Of a stretch of 64,000 nt of DNA, positions 12,123 through 24,604 are shown piece by piece (position 1 is the stretch's first letter; each line of letters opens with the position of its first letter). This DNA comes from Antrodiella citrinella (taxonomy: Eukaryota > Basidiomycota > Agaricomycetes > Polyporales > Steccherinaceae). Below the pieces are notes generated by a model that did not search any database, had not been told where the DNA came from, and saw only the letters and a program-made list of their open reading frames with translations. The position numbers and the translations under genes were made by a program. The stretch lies in NCBI GenBank assembly GCA_004802725.1, contig SGPM01000093.1, forward strand, positions 21,859-85,858, given 5' to 3'.

Positions 12123-14976
12123 CTACGGCTCAATAGGTAGATCTTCATCCAAGCATTCCATGAAAGCCTCGTACGTCAGAATATTCTCCCGTGCCTTCAC
12201 CAACTCAAGCGCATCTTTCTCGAGCTTCTTGCATTTCGCCTGCTTCCGAATCCCTGCTTTCTTCGCTTCGAGCCAAGGCGTCAAACAATCCGCTTGGAAA
12301 TCCATGTACTTCCTGTTCACCCTCGAAACCAAGCTCCTCAAGTCCACGATCCAAGCCCTGAAGTACCTCATGTACTCTTCATCCGCCGAAGCTATAATCC
12401 CTTCAAACGCGCCGCTGAAGATAAGGAACTCTCTCTTTTGGCCACCGATTTTGGGGAGCTCTGCATCGAGCCAACTACGGATCCATCCTATTTCATAGGT
12501 CTTGGGATTGAACGACGCCAAGATCCAGATAAGTACCCAAAAGAATGACTCCAGGTCATGGCGATAGAGATGCTTGGGGATATTGGCGTATGTCAGAATA
12601 TCGATTGCGATGAAGGGACCTGTTCCGGACCTATATCTTGGTGCGTGCGCTGGACCTGCAGAAGGAGCCGCAAACGGTGCAACGAATGAAGTCGGGCTCT
12701 TCGCTGTCGCTGTCGCCGGAGGAAACCCATAGCTCTCGAGGTCCTGGGGNGGGATGTCGGATTTGAAAATGTCGGTGTAGATGTCGTCGATGTCTGAAGG
12801 GGACTCGGTCTGAGAGGTAGCTTGGTCCCAGTCGCACATCACGCCGACGACAGTGCCATTTGGACGATGGAACATGATGTTGCTGACGCTGACATCTCGA
12901 TGGAGAATGTGTGCAAANGTGTAGACAGCNTTGTGACCTGCGTACCATTTGGTCAATACCCGTNTGACGTACAACAATGGTAGAACTTACCTCGTAGGGC
13001 ACCCACGAAAGCTTGCTTTAGCTCCTCAGGACTTTCCACCTTTTTGAGAGGTAGATACGCCGACATGATGAGCACATGACAATCCCGAGTGTTGATGCTC
13101 CGAAGGTCATGCATGAACGCGCGAGGGAGATCCATTTGCTCCATCGTCCGGGAAACCNAGAACTTCATGTCGACGATGTGCTTGAGATCTGAGTGAGAAG
13201 CAAGAGCGACCCTAGCGGCACGAACACAACCGGCTTCGGTGAGCATATCCTCCCCTTCCTTCCCCCGGAAATGCCACGAGATCTTGGAAACTAGTTCCCC
13301 TTCTCCGCAAAAGTGCTGTGCCAGTTCACCGCGTGCCACGACCGGCAAAACCACAGTGGCACGCCCTACGGTGCCGTATGTGTTGACGATGTGACGACCC
13401 GGTCGGATATCCAGGTCAAAGATGAGTCCGATATGTCCAATGAGCTTGATATCGTATGCGTCTGGTAGTTCGAGGGATACTTTGTGGAAGTGGTTATGGA
13501 AGTGATGTGGCTCGTCATCCGAACGCTCGTCTGCCTCTTCGGTGTTGGACATGGTGTGCGGGAATCGGAGCATGGGGAAGAACCCAAGCTTGGACAAGGG
13601 TGCGGCGTTGATGGCGGCGACAAAGAGGAGAAGATAGTGTGGTTCAAGCATGAAGTTGAATGGGCGTGATTCGACCACACCCATGCGATCCATGTACCAC
13701 AAGCTCATATAGCACTCCTCGATGAGAAACCCGGTGACGTACGACCGGACGCCATGAGATCCCAGTTCTGTCAAGTACTTGAGGATCTGCGCTCGCTTTT
13801 TCGACGGCCGGCTCATCACAGGCTGGGCCGAGGATGAGGCGCTGGACGCATTGCTAGCAGACCGTGCACGTTTAGGTTCCCGGACGTCCTGCGCTCCAGC
13901 ATCTGGTGACGGCCGCCTTCGTTTCTCGCCGACAGAAGGGGCTGCAGAGGATGCTTCCGGCGTACCTCCACTGATGGGGGACTCTGACGCTTCCGGTGCT
14001 GCTACAGTAGGAGGGGTGGGCTGGACGAAGATGGCAGTCAGACATGCGCATCGAAAGCTATCTGAGAAGATTAGGTGCTTACAGTCAATGCCTCCACGCA
14101 GATCTGGCCCACCGCTTGTTCAAAGTTCGCCCTGGCTTTTTCCTTCTTCAGCTCGCCACAGACAGCAATCGAGGTCCACGACTGGGGCCACTTCCCAGAG
14201 ATCCAAGTCCATGCAAAGTCGGGTTTCGTGTCCGCAAAATCGCCCTCCACAACTCTGTCCTTCATGTTGACCAGATTGGCGCGCCGTTTGTCGTCCTTGA
14301 TTCCCATGCTTTCCCGCACTTGATCTTCGACACCTCGGATGATAGACATGAGGGGGACATAAGCATCGTGTTCCTTCGCCTTTGGTGGAGGGTTATGCTT
14401 GTAACGTCGACGTCGACCATTCGCCTTGTGATTGAATAAGCCGATGTGGTACGAGGCACAGGCTGTGGTGTCGAGCGTGTATCCTCCATCGCGATCTGGG
14501 ATCTCATTCGGACTGAAGCCCCAGACCGCCTTCACGAACTCGACAATGTCGTAGTTTTCATCGTACTTGTCGCCGAGAAACTCTTGGAGGTGTGACTCTA
14601 TCGTTGCCTTCGATGGAAAGTCTTTCGTCCTGTTCAGAGGGAGGGAGGACATGTTCGGTACTATTGGGTATCTTGGTACTATTCGTGTCGCGCGATAGCA
14701 GGTCAGAACAATGAACTCGACGCGTAGTTGAAGTAACTTACTTGGAGCGAGGGATGAGAAACGAGGGTCCGGATTGCCAGCTCCCATTGAGGTATCCTGC
14801 GGCAGCCTAGCAGGTAGAGAAAGAGGTACATTCTCCTCGAGAGATTCAAGGGTAGGACGAGGGATGTTCATCTCTACGTCTGACGAGGAGGACTCGCTGT
14901 CGTCGGACCAGTCAGAGTCAGATTGTGGCCCTCGGGAGGGATGAGGATGGTGGAAGTAGTAAGAGGGAAGAAACAT
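12123..14976 (-). CDS. FunK1-type fungal protein kinase
   Basis: Four exons (14976-14742, 14678-14083, 14020-12991, 12937-12123) keep phase throughout and give 891 residues. FunK1 is an expanded, fungus-specific kinase family whose substrates are unknown. The kinase core shows HRDVSVSNIMFH as catalytic loop (Asp and Asn present) and VMCDWDQAT in place of DFG. RYRSGTGPFIAIDIL then serves as the activation/APE-equivalent segment, followed by LYRHDLESFFWVLIWIL, a FunK1 signature. The N-terminal half carries the family's KPDFAWTWI-like element. A low-complexity Ser/Pro/Ala linker ending in a KKRAR-like basic patch separates the halves. A TATAAAA box (15004-14998) lies only 22 bp before the chosen ATG. 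The true start may therefore be the later MNIPRPTLE. N bases affect three residues. Pseudokinase status is unlikely because the catalytic residues are intact. Confidence 0.92.
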
Positions 14977-14997
14977 GTTGGCCACCGACGCGTCAAC

Positions 14998-15004
14998 TTT
15001 TATA
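14998..15004 (-). promoter_or_regulatory. TATA box of the FunK1 gene
   Basis: TATAAAA on the minus strand, 22 bp before the first in-frame ATG used for the kinase. The spacing leaves almost no 5' UTR for that ATG, so initiation may occur at a downstream methionine. Confidence 0.5.
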
Positions 15005-15422
15005 GGTCGATATGAGATGGCCACGCTAGTCAGCAACAATGGCTAACCGTGCTGGCCACAATTGAGGCTCGAGTTCAACATGATGATCGAGTGGCAATTG
15101 TATTGTTGCCTAAACGGGGTTACGATCAAAGTGATCGCGTCGGAGATCAAAATCTACAGGGCTATGCATGCGAGACGTCGATGCACACTCTGGGCTGTAC
15201 TGTATCCCTTCTATTCTGTGAGGACAGAATATCGTGAAACCCGTGTGGCATTATTTCACCTCACGCCGAAGAGGTTGAGCACGAGTGGAGTCACAGCCTG
15301 TTCAGATGTAATATTGTGAACAGCCTTCAAGTTTCAATACATGGTCATCATCAAAGCTGCATATTCACGTCTGTTATCGTAGCGGAAAAACTTTGCAATA
15401 TTGTTCCCTTCGACTCTAGGAA

Positions 15423-16104
15423 TCATTGTGATTCCACTCCATTGCTGCCGCACGTCAATATCTCCATCCATGCCTCGTACACACCGTGTTCTTCGTTCCC
15501 TACTTCCTGACCATTGTCCTTCAAGACAAAATACTCTCGGTGGAGTGTTTGAATTGAAGCTAACGCAGGGTGTAAAGGCTCTCCCGTCGAAGTTCTGAAG
15601 TGCACGCTCTCGACGTGATGGTGTCTACGTGGAAAGAAGAAAATCTATGAGCTGGGAACTTCACGAATATGCGACAACGTACGAAGGGAGGTACAGGTTC
15701 AGAACCGAACTCTTGCCTTTGTTCGAGCTATCCACGCGTGCCGCCATACCTGCAAACTCCTGTGCCATCTCAGAAGTTGACATCCAATTTCCGCTTACGC
15801 TGAATGGAACCTGTTGTTAGCAGGAGAGTCACTCAAACATATGTCTTACGTACCCGTTACCGATTACACAGGCTAAGACATAGCGCTTTGCGACGACCAA
15901 CTTTGTCTCGTCCTCGTCGCTGCTTGATAGTCGCTTCAACCACAGTCGACTTATACCTTTTTCGTATTCTTCGTAGGAGGAACTGGGAATGACGTCTCGT
16001 CGAGCGCTTACCGCGGACTGTCTGTGAACCCCTTTATAATGCTCTGAACACCACCCACCGCTCTCTTGACTTTCATCCCTACTCCAAGGAGTNAATACTA
16101 CCAT
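15423..16104 (-). CDS. Unrecognised three-exon gene, 5' end uncertain
   Basis: Three segments join in phase: up to 15854, then 15799-15683, then 15624-15423. Introns are 54 and 58 nt; the first contains a ctaac branch-site-like string. The joined frame reads ...KLVVAKRYVLACVIGNG, then GNWMSTSEMAQEFAGMAARV, then the segment from HHHVESVHFRTSTGE to ILTCGSNGVESQ. I do not recognise a family. The start is a problem. A TATAAAGG element at 16038-16031 implies transcription beginning near 16005, yet no in-frame ATG lies downstream of it in exon 1. The only in-frame ATGs are at 16104 and 16152, upstream of the element. The ATG at 16104 shares the palindrome CCATGG with the phospholipase D start on the other strand. 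The gene may be 5'-degraded. Confidence 0.5.
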
Positions 16105-19100
16105 GGCATCTGTCGCAATCCCTACGCTGGGTATCTCGGACGTCGTCCACAAGTTGAAGGAACACAGGCCGACAACGAATACAAGCGATGAACACCCCCA
16201 GGACCCTCCTCTTGGTCAACCCGAGCCCTCGTCCTCGTCCCCGGTCCATTCACATNATTCTAGCGTCACGGAGCTGGGGGGNATGAGGCGTAGTTCGCTG
16301 TCGAGACACCCCAGGAAATCCTCAGTCTCGTACAGACACCCTGCACCTGGTACGGCCTCCGGCAGAACTGGTCCGCCCCGGTCCATCTCCTACTCGTACA
16401 ACTATTCCATCTCAGGNAGGAAGCCCTCGGGNACCCACTCTGAGCATGAAGACTCAAGTCCATCGCCGCGTGACAACAATGCCGATTTCGACCTCATTGA
16501 CGTTCTAGAGTCGCCTGGCTTTAGNCCTATCAATTCACCCTTCCGAGGAGTATTGGACTATGTCGATTCGGATAGCACGGCGAAGAAGGAGGAAGANGGT
16601 GAGGATAGGAAGGGGAANAAGAGGGAAGGTTANTTTCCGGAGAATTGGAGGCCATTCAAGAAGCCTGATTCGTCGCCTAAGACACCATCCACAGTATTCA
16701 ATGGGACGCCAGATCCGACTACCGAATCGCCTCAGGATGATGTACTCAATGCATCTGGAAACGAGGACGAGCAGGACACTCCGTCTGCTGGGCCTTCCAC
16801 TGAGCGCAAGGTCTCTCTTTCTACTCCTCCTACCCGTGGACCTAGGCATACCAGATCTTTACCTCATCTCAAAGTTGAGAACAGTAAAAGCAGCCCAGCC
16901 CCGAAATGGAGTCGTCTCAAGTCCTTGCTCCCGCATATTGCTAGTCAAGGTCGAGCGACATCCTTGGCAGGACCATCCGCCGTCATTCCACAGTCTGTCA
17001 ACATCACCGACGAGCTCATTGCTGGCGGACTTTCTACTCTGATGCTTCGATTATGGTTCGAGCGCGACGAGAAAGGTCATCGACGCGTTCCTGCACTCTT
17101 CCATCGACTCCGGATCCGTGTCAGCGATAGCTTACACCCCCTGCACGGACATAAGGCGGTGTTCCGCATCGAATGCGAGTACGCTAACGGTGCTGCCCGT
17201 TGGGTCGTATACCGCCAACTGCGAGAGTTCGTTTCTCTACACACTCATTACACTATCTCCAATGCATATAATCGCAACGTGGAATCTCTGCCGGATTTTC
17301 CTAAGACCAGTGAGTACTTTGTACACACCTCACTCATGCATTCTGACGGTATGCAGGTCTGCCGTACTTCAAATGGCTCAAGGAGAAGGACCACGAGGTT
17401 GGTAGGGCGGACTTCGCCCGCCTGCAGCGAGAAGCTTTGGAGAACTATCTCATTGCGCTCATTCGCGCAGTGGTGTGTATACGTTCAACGCACGTTCGTC
17501 CGCCAGTTGGTCTGACCTTTCCATACTAGATGTTCCACCCCTCCGCAAATCGATTGGCCGGTTTCCTGGAGATCAGCGCCATGTCCATGGCATTGGCTCA
17601 ATCTGGCGGCGCCCAGTATAAGGCTGGTTTCCTCCGGGTCGACCCCTCAGGAAATAAAAGCAGCTGGGGGAGGAAAAACAATGGCTGGCGTGACAAGACG
17701 AAGCAACGGTGGGCTGCGGTCCGAGAGAGCTATCTGGTCGTGCTTGAGGAAATGGGAGAGGTGAGACGCTATCAGAACTGATTGCTTGAATGATACTCAT
17801 AGTCCCTCGCTAGTTGAATGTGCATGACGTCTTCCTTATAGACTCCGACTTCAAGATTGAACGGCCGACTCGATACTATCGTCAGGGTCTCAGCCTACTG
17901 ACCCTACCAGTAGAAGGTCAGCATCAAGACCAGGACGCGCGAAGTCACGTCGGGTCGACCGTCGGCTCCTTCAAGTCTCGTCTTTCCAAAGTCTTCGGTC
18001 GCAAACCTGCGGAGTCGCATATCATCAACGGTTCAGCGCAATCAAATGGACGACCCAGTCGTTCGACGGAAGCCACCTCTGAATCAGAACGCTCCTCGAT
18101 TATGTCTGAAGGATCGCGCCCGGTCACGCCGATGTTGGATCCGTCGACGAACACGAATCCGCTGGATGCGATCGATGATCCGAATGACAAGAACAAGAAC
18201 ACAGGTAACGACGGACATAAGAGGAAGAAGAGCTCGGACGTTTCCAAACATACGTTCTACATTGAGAACTCGCAGATGCGGCTGAAGCTGTACGCAAAGA
18301 ATGAGGTGAGAGACTTCCCTACATCGTCCAGGTTCCCGTACTGATGTACATATAGCGCCAAATGCTGCAATGGATCGCCGCATTGGAAAAAGTTGCTCGC
18401 GAATCACACTATACTGGCAGGAATCGATTTGACAGCTTTGCGCCGATTCGTCTTAACGTTGCTGCCCAGTGGCTCGTTGACGGGGTCAGTCAAAGTACCT
18501 ATCATATCTTGTCTTGACCTGACCGTCATTTTGATACCCAAGCGTGACTACTTCTGGAATCTCTCCAGAGCGATTCTACTTGCTCGCGAAGCGATCTATA
18601 TTCATGATTGGTGGCTGACCCCTGGTAAGTATGTGGCCACTTTTGACATACAACTTATTGATGGTTCCACAGAGCTGAAGATGCGACGACCCGGGCTGGA
18701 TAAATATCGTCTAGATCATTTGCTCGAGAAGAAGGCGAAGGAGGGCGTCAAGATCTACATTATCCTTTAGTGCGCTCAGCCTTTGATTCGGACGTGTTAG
18801 TTCTGACTGACTAGTTCTATACAGTCAAGAAGTATCTAACAGGACCACACCTACGGATAGCAAGTGAGTAAACTTCTGTGCTCGCGCTGTCCTTTACTTA
18901 CGCTCGTCTGCAGCTATGCGAAACAGAGGTTGACCTCTATCCATCCAAATATCATGGTGCAACGATCGCCTTCTCATTTCCAGACTGGTACCTTCTATTG
19001 GGCACATGTAAGTCTTCATTGCAAATGAAAGAAGTGATCGCATGGTCTGAACATTGTTCGTAGCACGAGAAGCTTTGCGTCATCGATCAGGCTATTGCTT

Positions 19101-22100
19101 TTATGGGTGGACTGGATTTGTGTTTTGGCCGGTATGACATATATCCTTCAACAAACGTCCCAATCTACTTACTTAACGTTTGCGCTTCCAGATGGGATAG
19201 TCCGCAACACGTCCTTACTGACGACCCTGAGGATGCGGAGCACATCTGGCCTGGTAAGTAAGGTCACAAAGGAATCCGACTTACACTTATGTTTCCATAG
19301 GCAAGGACTACAGTAATCCTCGTATTTCCGACTTCCATACCTTGAACAAACCGGAGGAAGACATGTACGATCGAGGGAAGGTTCCAAGAATGCCATGGTA
19401 TGTTGCATGCCTTCTACATATTGTGGCTGCTCAGCTCACTTGTTATTAGGCACGATGTATCCATGCAAGTCGTAGGTCAACCTGCCCGCGATCTGGCACG
19501 ACATTTCGTACAACGGTGGAATTATCTGCTTCGTATCAAGGTTTCACTTCTGAATATTCTGGTCACGCAGGATGCTGACAATGATTGTTGTGCAGAACCA
19601 CTCTCGTCAAATGCCGTTCTTGATCCCTCCTCCTGAATTTAAGCAGGGGGAGTTAACCGCATTAGGGTTGAACGGTACTTGCGAGCTTCAGATTTGCCGT
19701 TCTGCAGGTCCGTGGTCGCTGGGAACACCGGATAAAATTGAGCATTCCATTCAGAACGCGTACTTGAAAGGTGGGTGTTTGTTGCAGAAGGAGCTCCTTC
19801 TCGACTGACGCTCAAATAGCCATCCAACTCTCTGAATATTTCGTGTACATCGAGAACCAGTTCTTCATCACCTCGTACGTGGCGGTATTCTCGTGAACTT
19901 CAGGATACTTATAATGCCTCTCATAGGACCGTGGTTAACGAAGTAAGGATCGAGAATAGGATCGGAGATGCTATCGTTCACCGTATCATCCGCGCTCACC
20001 GCGAGGGCACACCGTGGCGATGCTGCATTGTCATTCCTTCACTGCCAGGTTTCACATTCCCCGTAGATCACAGTGATGCCAGTGCTGTACGTGAACTCAT
20101 TTGTGCATCCGCCGCAATTTTGACACAGTGCTCCCATAGATTCGTATTATCATTGAGTGCCAGAACCGGACTATCTGTCGCGGACCAAACTCCATCTTTG
20201 CTCGGTTGAGGAAGGAAGGCATCGACGTGCGTACTTGTTTTGGTTCATAATGTCTATTTCTAACGGAGAGTCGCCCAGCCTGACGATCACATCTCCGTTT
20301 TCTCCTTGCGCAACTGGGCGAAGCTGCGCGGGGATGTATTGACCACTGAGCAGGTGTACATTCATGGCAAAGTCTGCATTGTCGACGATCGCCTCGCTAT
20401 CATCGGGAGCGCCAACATCAACGAGCGGTCTCAAAGAGGTGACCGCGACTCTGAGATCGCTGCTGTCATCCGCGACACAGACATGATAGATGGGTTTGTT
20501 CTATTTCATCATTTCATGATCCTGAGTGTTTGAACACATTGTGCAATAGCTCAATGGCCGGAAGACCGTTCAAGGTCGGCCGGTTCGCGCACACACTTCG
20601 TGTACGGCTGATGCGCGAGCATCTGGGGGTCGACGTTGATGCTATGTACGAAGACGATCTCATGGCCTTTGAACCGACGGCCCCTGCTTATGAGCAGCAT
20701 GAGTGGGACCCCGATGTGGAGCAAGAACACGGAAAGGATGAGGGCATCACTCATGTCGGTAAGAGTCAGGAAGGAACTGCTGTGCGACGACTGTGGCATG
20801 ATGGAGTGGATGGTGCTGGGCAAGGTAAGCTTCTCCAATCCGCTCACAAGATAGTAATGCCTACTTATGCGTGTGTCTATGTAGTTCTCCACGCAACTTT
20901 CGATGCTCAGGCGAAGCAGACCTCGACGCTTCTGCGTAAGGTTGGCCTGCAGTCCAGAGATGCAACAGCTTCTGCGGGAGATGCTAGTCTCAACGAGGAG
21001 CGGACGTCTTTCACGAAGGACGGGCTGAAGGTTCCCGGTTTCGCAAGCTCTGTTATCCCTACGTTGGAAGAGAAGATCGTTATCGAGCACCGTCCGGCAC
21101 CTGAACGTACCGTCGAGGAAGAGCGTTCCCAGAACGACGTGGGTGACGACGTCAAGCAACAGAATGGTAACGCCGAGAAGCAGGATGGACACGCTCAGGA
21201 ACAGGGCGGCCACGCTGAACATCAAAACGGCTACTTTACCGCTGAGCCACAGTCTGACGAAGTTCGCGTCGATGGTCAACTTTACGGAGCTCCTGCCAAT
21301 GCCGATCAACACGACGAGCATGCTCCTATCGCTCCTCAAGGGAAGAAGGATACTGATGAAACCGAAGACAAAGCTCCTGAAGCCCGTGCTGCTTTACGGA
21401 AGAATCTTGTTTCAAAGCTTGGCCCCAAGACCGGTCGAGGACCTTACTCGCTGCCTACCCCCACGCCGCGCGTTGACCCCCAAGGATTCGAAGACCCGAT
21501 CTCCGACGACTTCTGGAAGAACACTTGGGTCGCTTGTGCTGCACACAATGTAAGGATTCCAAAGATGATGTCCATATTGTCACCACACCCTGACAATGCT
21601 TTCAGACGGAGATCTTCCGTAAAGTCTTCCACGCCATTCCGGACGATCTTGTCACGACGTGGAAACAGTACAAGGAGTTTATTATCCACCATGAAAGGCT
21701 TAACAAACCTGTAAGTATTCTTTTACGCACACAAGAGATATCACTAACCAGGCAGCAGGCTAAAGACTTCGATCATCACACACCCGAGCCTGTAGCCAGG
21801 ATGCCGTCAGAGGCAGGTGACATGAGTGTCCCTCAGGCAGCTACCAATGAAGATGGGAGTTCAACGGGTCACGATAATGCCCTTCCGAAGCCCAAGGATT
21901 CCGGTGTCGATGAGCAGGGCGAGAACCCTCCGAACTCTGCCAATCAAGACAACAAGGCTCGTAAGCCCAAGACGACTGGGGTTGAGCCGTTTGACCAGGC
22001 GGAGAAAGAGGCTATGGAACGACTTTTGGAGGAAGTCCGGGGACATCTTGGTAAGGACCTGTGCTACAAGCGTCCCATCCGTGCTCACTCTTTGTCAACA

Positions 22101-22254
22101 GTTCTGTATCCCACTCGGTTCTTGGAAGGAGAGGACTTCGCGAACAACTTCTTGTTCAATGCGGACAGGTTCGTCATCTCCTTTACCTCAACTTCTTCAC
22201 TCTAAGTCCTGATCACAACCCTACAGATTGATGCCTCTTCCTATCTATGATTGA
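16103..22254 (+). CDS. PLD1: Phospholipase D with PX and PH domains
   Basis: This enzyme hydrolyses phosphatidylcholine to phosphatidic acid and choline at membranes; the yeast orthologue Spo14 acts in sporulation and vesicle traffic. The N-terminus is Ser/Pro-rich and disordered. A PX domain follows ([30 protein letters not shown]), then a PH-like region ([35 protein letters not shown]). The catalytic half has HKD motif 1 near 19064 ([20 protein letters not shown]) and HKD motif 2 near 20363 ([20 protein letters not shown]). The C-terminal region includes a long Glu/Gln-rich insert (20.9-21.4 kb) and then [20 protein letters not shown] and LMPLPIYD before TGA. Many short introns interrupt it, and the protein is roughly 1,600 residues. 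The start at 16103 sits in a good CCATGG context. Both catalytic motifs look intact. Identification is very secure; individual splice sites were only partly checked. Confidence 0.96.
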
Positions 22255-22496
22255 TTTTTCTTTCTCTTTCTTGATTCTTGACCACATCCTCTCGTTTCTT
22301 CACGCACTACGATACCCCCATGAATTCGTTTTATCTCATCTCGTATATCTTTTCCTTACTACACGGCGTCATGCGCCCGGCTGACTTTTCCTGAACATTG
22401 TACGAGTATCTACTGCATAGATCGCCCATGGAGCTACAGACATGGAGTAATAGGATCGTCCCAAAGTAAAGAGTGACGTCAGTTATCAGCAAACAA

Positions 22497-23975
22497 CTAT
22501 GGACCCAAGTACGCTAGCAGCTCCTTCTCCTTCTTTCGCTTCGCTTTCTTGCCAAGCTTGGTCGTGGCTGTAGGTTTCCTCGGCAGACGATGTTCACGCT
22601 CTAGGATCGGCGGCGGAGGTTTAATGCGATTCCAGGCTTCGTGGTCGCGGAATATGACGAAGTAGTTCGGTATGATGCTGCTGATTGGCCATGGTTTTTT
22701 GTATGTGTGTTGTTTTGGTTGAGGTGGGACGACGACCGCGTGGGCCAGGGCAGGGTCGGTCATGTCGACATCACTGTCATCGTGAACCTCGTTCATGTCG
22801 ACGTCTTCACGAGTTTGTTGGATAACTGTTTGGTGCGAGATATGAGTAGGGATAGGCGAAAAGGGGTTCTTTCTCTTTTTGCAGGAATCGCTGTACACAC
22901 CTGACGTGGAACCGGAAGGACCAATGTCAATTGAGCCCCAGTTGCTGACAGCGGGTTCCTTGGCAGCAAGGGACCACCTATACGTGGGAGGCGGTTTGAG
23001 CTTCCCTTCGAGACGCAACTGCTTGCTGATCATCCGGACCTGCTCCGTCATAGCAGCTTGCGAGAGATCGGGATGGGGCGGAGACACGGATGTAGCGGGA
23101 GTCTCTGGACCGGGTGTGACCATGCTGCTCGAAGGATGTAACCGTGATGAATTGGCGGCAGAGAACTTTGAGGACGCGCGGGACGACTGGGATATAGGTC
23201 TCCGGGAGGGGTGTGATATGAATGTGCGACGAGGGTTTCCTTGATGTCCGCACGTAGCTGGTAGGTGATGATGTGGTATAGGTCGTTGTGGTAAAGGATG
23301 AAAGATTGGTGCAGCGGGCCTGCTGGGTTCGGCAGCACGAGCGAGTCGTGGCGTCGTGTCTTCAGCTTGAGGCTGAGTCGCTTGATGAGGTAGCCGGGTC
23401 GGTGAACTTGGAGGCGGAGACGATGTGAGATCTACCACTTCTACCGTGGGGTCTCCATACTCTGTATAGTACATATCAGTTGTCGGATGCAAAATGGAAG
23501 AGCGGCCTATGCAAGCCATCCTGACGTACGAGTATTCGTAAAACGGTTTTGCGACAATATGGCACTCGGTTGAGCGGTATGTACCAAAGATGAAGCCGTC
23601 TTTCTAGCCAGCATGGGTTGGGATGCAGGGATATGTGGTCTGCTTGGAGCATTGGGGATCGTAACAAGCGTTGAGCTTGGCCCGGTCACGGTGGTTGGTG
23701 GACGCGAGCCCGAAGCAACTGATGGTGTTTCTGACTGATTCACAGCTTTCTTCTTGGAGCATCGTTTGCAACACCAAGTCTCAAGGCTGTTTTCGCGTCG
23801 CCCTTCTATGCTCGCCTTGATGAGTTTCGTCAGTTCTGCCGTGGAGAGCTTGGGGATATGACATTCTAGTAGCAAAGTAGCATGCATGGTCGCCACACCG
23901 TGAGCTCTGAACTTCAAGATAGTTATCAGGTCGTAGAAGTGTACTTACTGTGATGCCATTGTCGAGGAGGGACAC
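22497..23975 (-). CDS. Unrecognised Ser/Pro-rich protein with a basic C-terminus
   Basis: Three exons (23975-23949, 23911-23530, 23461-22497) total 458 codons in one continuous frame. The short N-terminal part is partly ordered (MSLLDNGITFRAHG, then LLLECHIPKLSTAELTKLIK). A Cys/Lys knot, WCCKRCSKKK, follows. Long Ser/Pro/Thr-rich disorder begins with VEVVDLTSSPPPSSP. A more conserved-looking stretch, PWPISSIIPNYFVIFRDHEAW, precedes the Lys-rich tail KLGKKAKRKKEKELLAYLGP, a likely nuclear or nucleolar signal. I cannot name the family. The first intron would be only 37 nt, shorter than all others here, so the first exon may be wrong. It converges on phospholipase D with 242 bp between stop codons. 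Confidence 0.65.
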
Positions 23976-24604
23976 ATATGGAGCAAGTTAGCATCCAATT
24001 CCCGCTATGGCTGTGCGATTGGCCGCAGCGTACGCAGCTCATACTTTGGTCCTCTGGAAGCTACCACATTTCCCTGAGTGTCAGTCGCTATATGTGTCAA
24101 AAACAAGTTGAGTAGGAGAGACTAATACTTACATGCTGGTCACTGATCCACAATCGGTAAAACGCGTCGCAGCGTCCTCACTACTGATTTCAAACTTGAA
24201 GCTTCAAGGTTGGAGGACTAATCATGGGAGCGTGTGTTGAAATCTATGATGAGGCAGTTCTCGTAGATCAACAACGGATTTATCATTGATCCCGTTTTCG
24301 TAGATAAAGCCCTCTTTTCGTGTATTTCCCCCTCTCTCATGCGTTTGCAAGAGCTCAGCCAAACGCAATACATTCATTCTATTCCTACTGTCCTCAGGAA
24401 TTCTAACACAAACGCATCGCGGCTTGCTACCACTCACCACAGCACGAGCTCCAGACCCCTCGTATCGGGTTCTGCTACGCCGACGGTCGTTGGCGGCTGT
24501 TTTCAATCTCCGCCGCTCATTCTTCCTGTACGACAACGACGTCGATCGGCCGTACCCAAGCCCCGCCGCAGGCTCGCGGGCACCCCCTGAAGTCCTCACC
24601 GTCT
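23976..24604. other. Region between divergent genes; probably holds the missing 5' end of the membrane-protein gene
   Basis: About 630 bp upstream of both neighbours. An open frame from 24424 runs in the same phase as the membrane-protein gene but is stopped by TAG at 24604-24606. Either the TAG is the end of an intron (ctag acceptor) or the gene is interrupted. No hydrophobic first helix could be placed with confidence. Confidence 0.4.

Noticed and set aside
20551..21339. 262-codon minus-strand open frame
   Set aside because: Antisense to the phospholipase D C-terminal exon; no protein features of its own.
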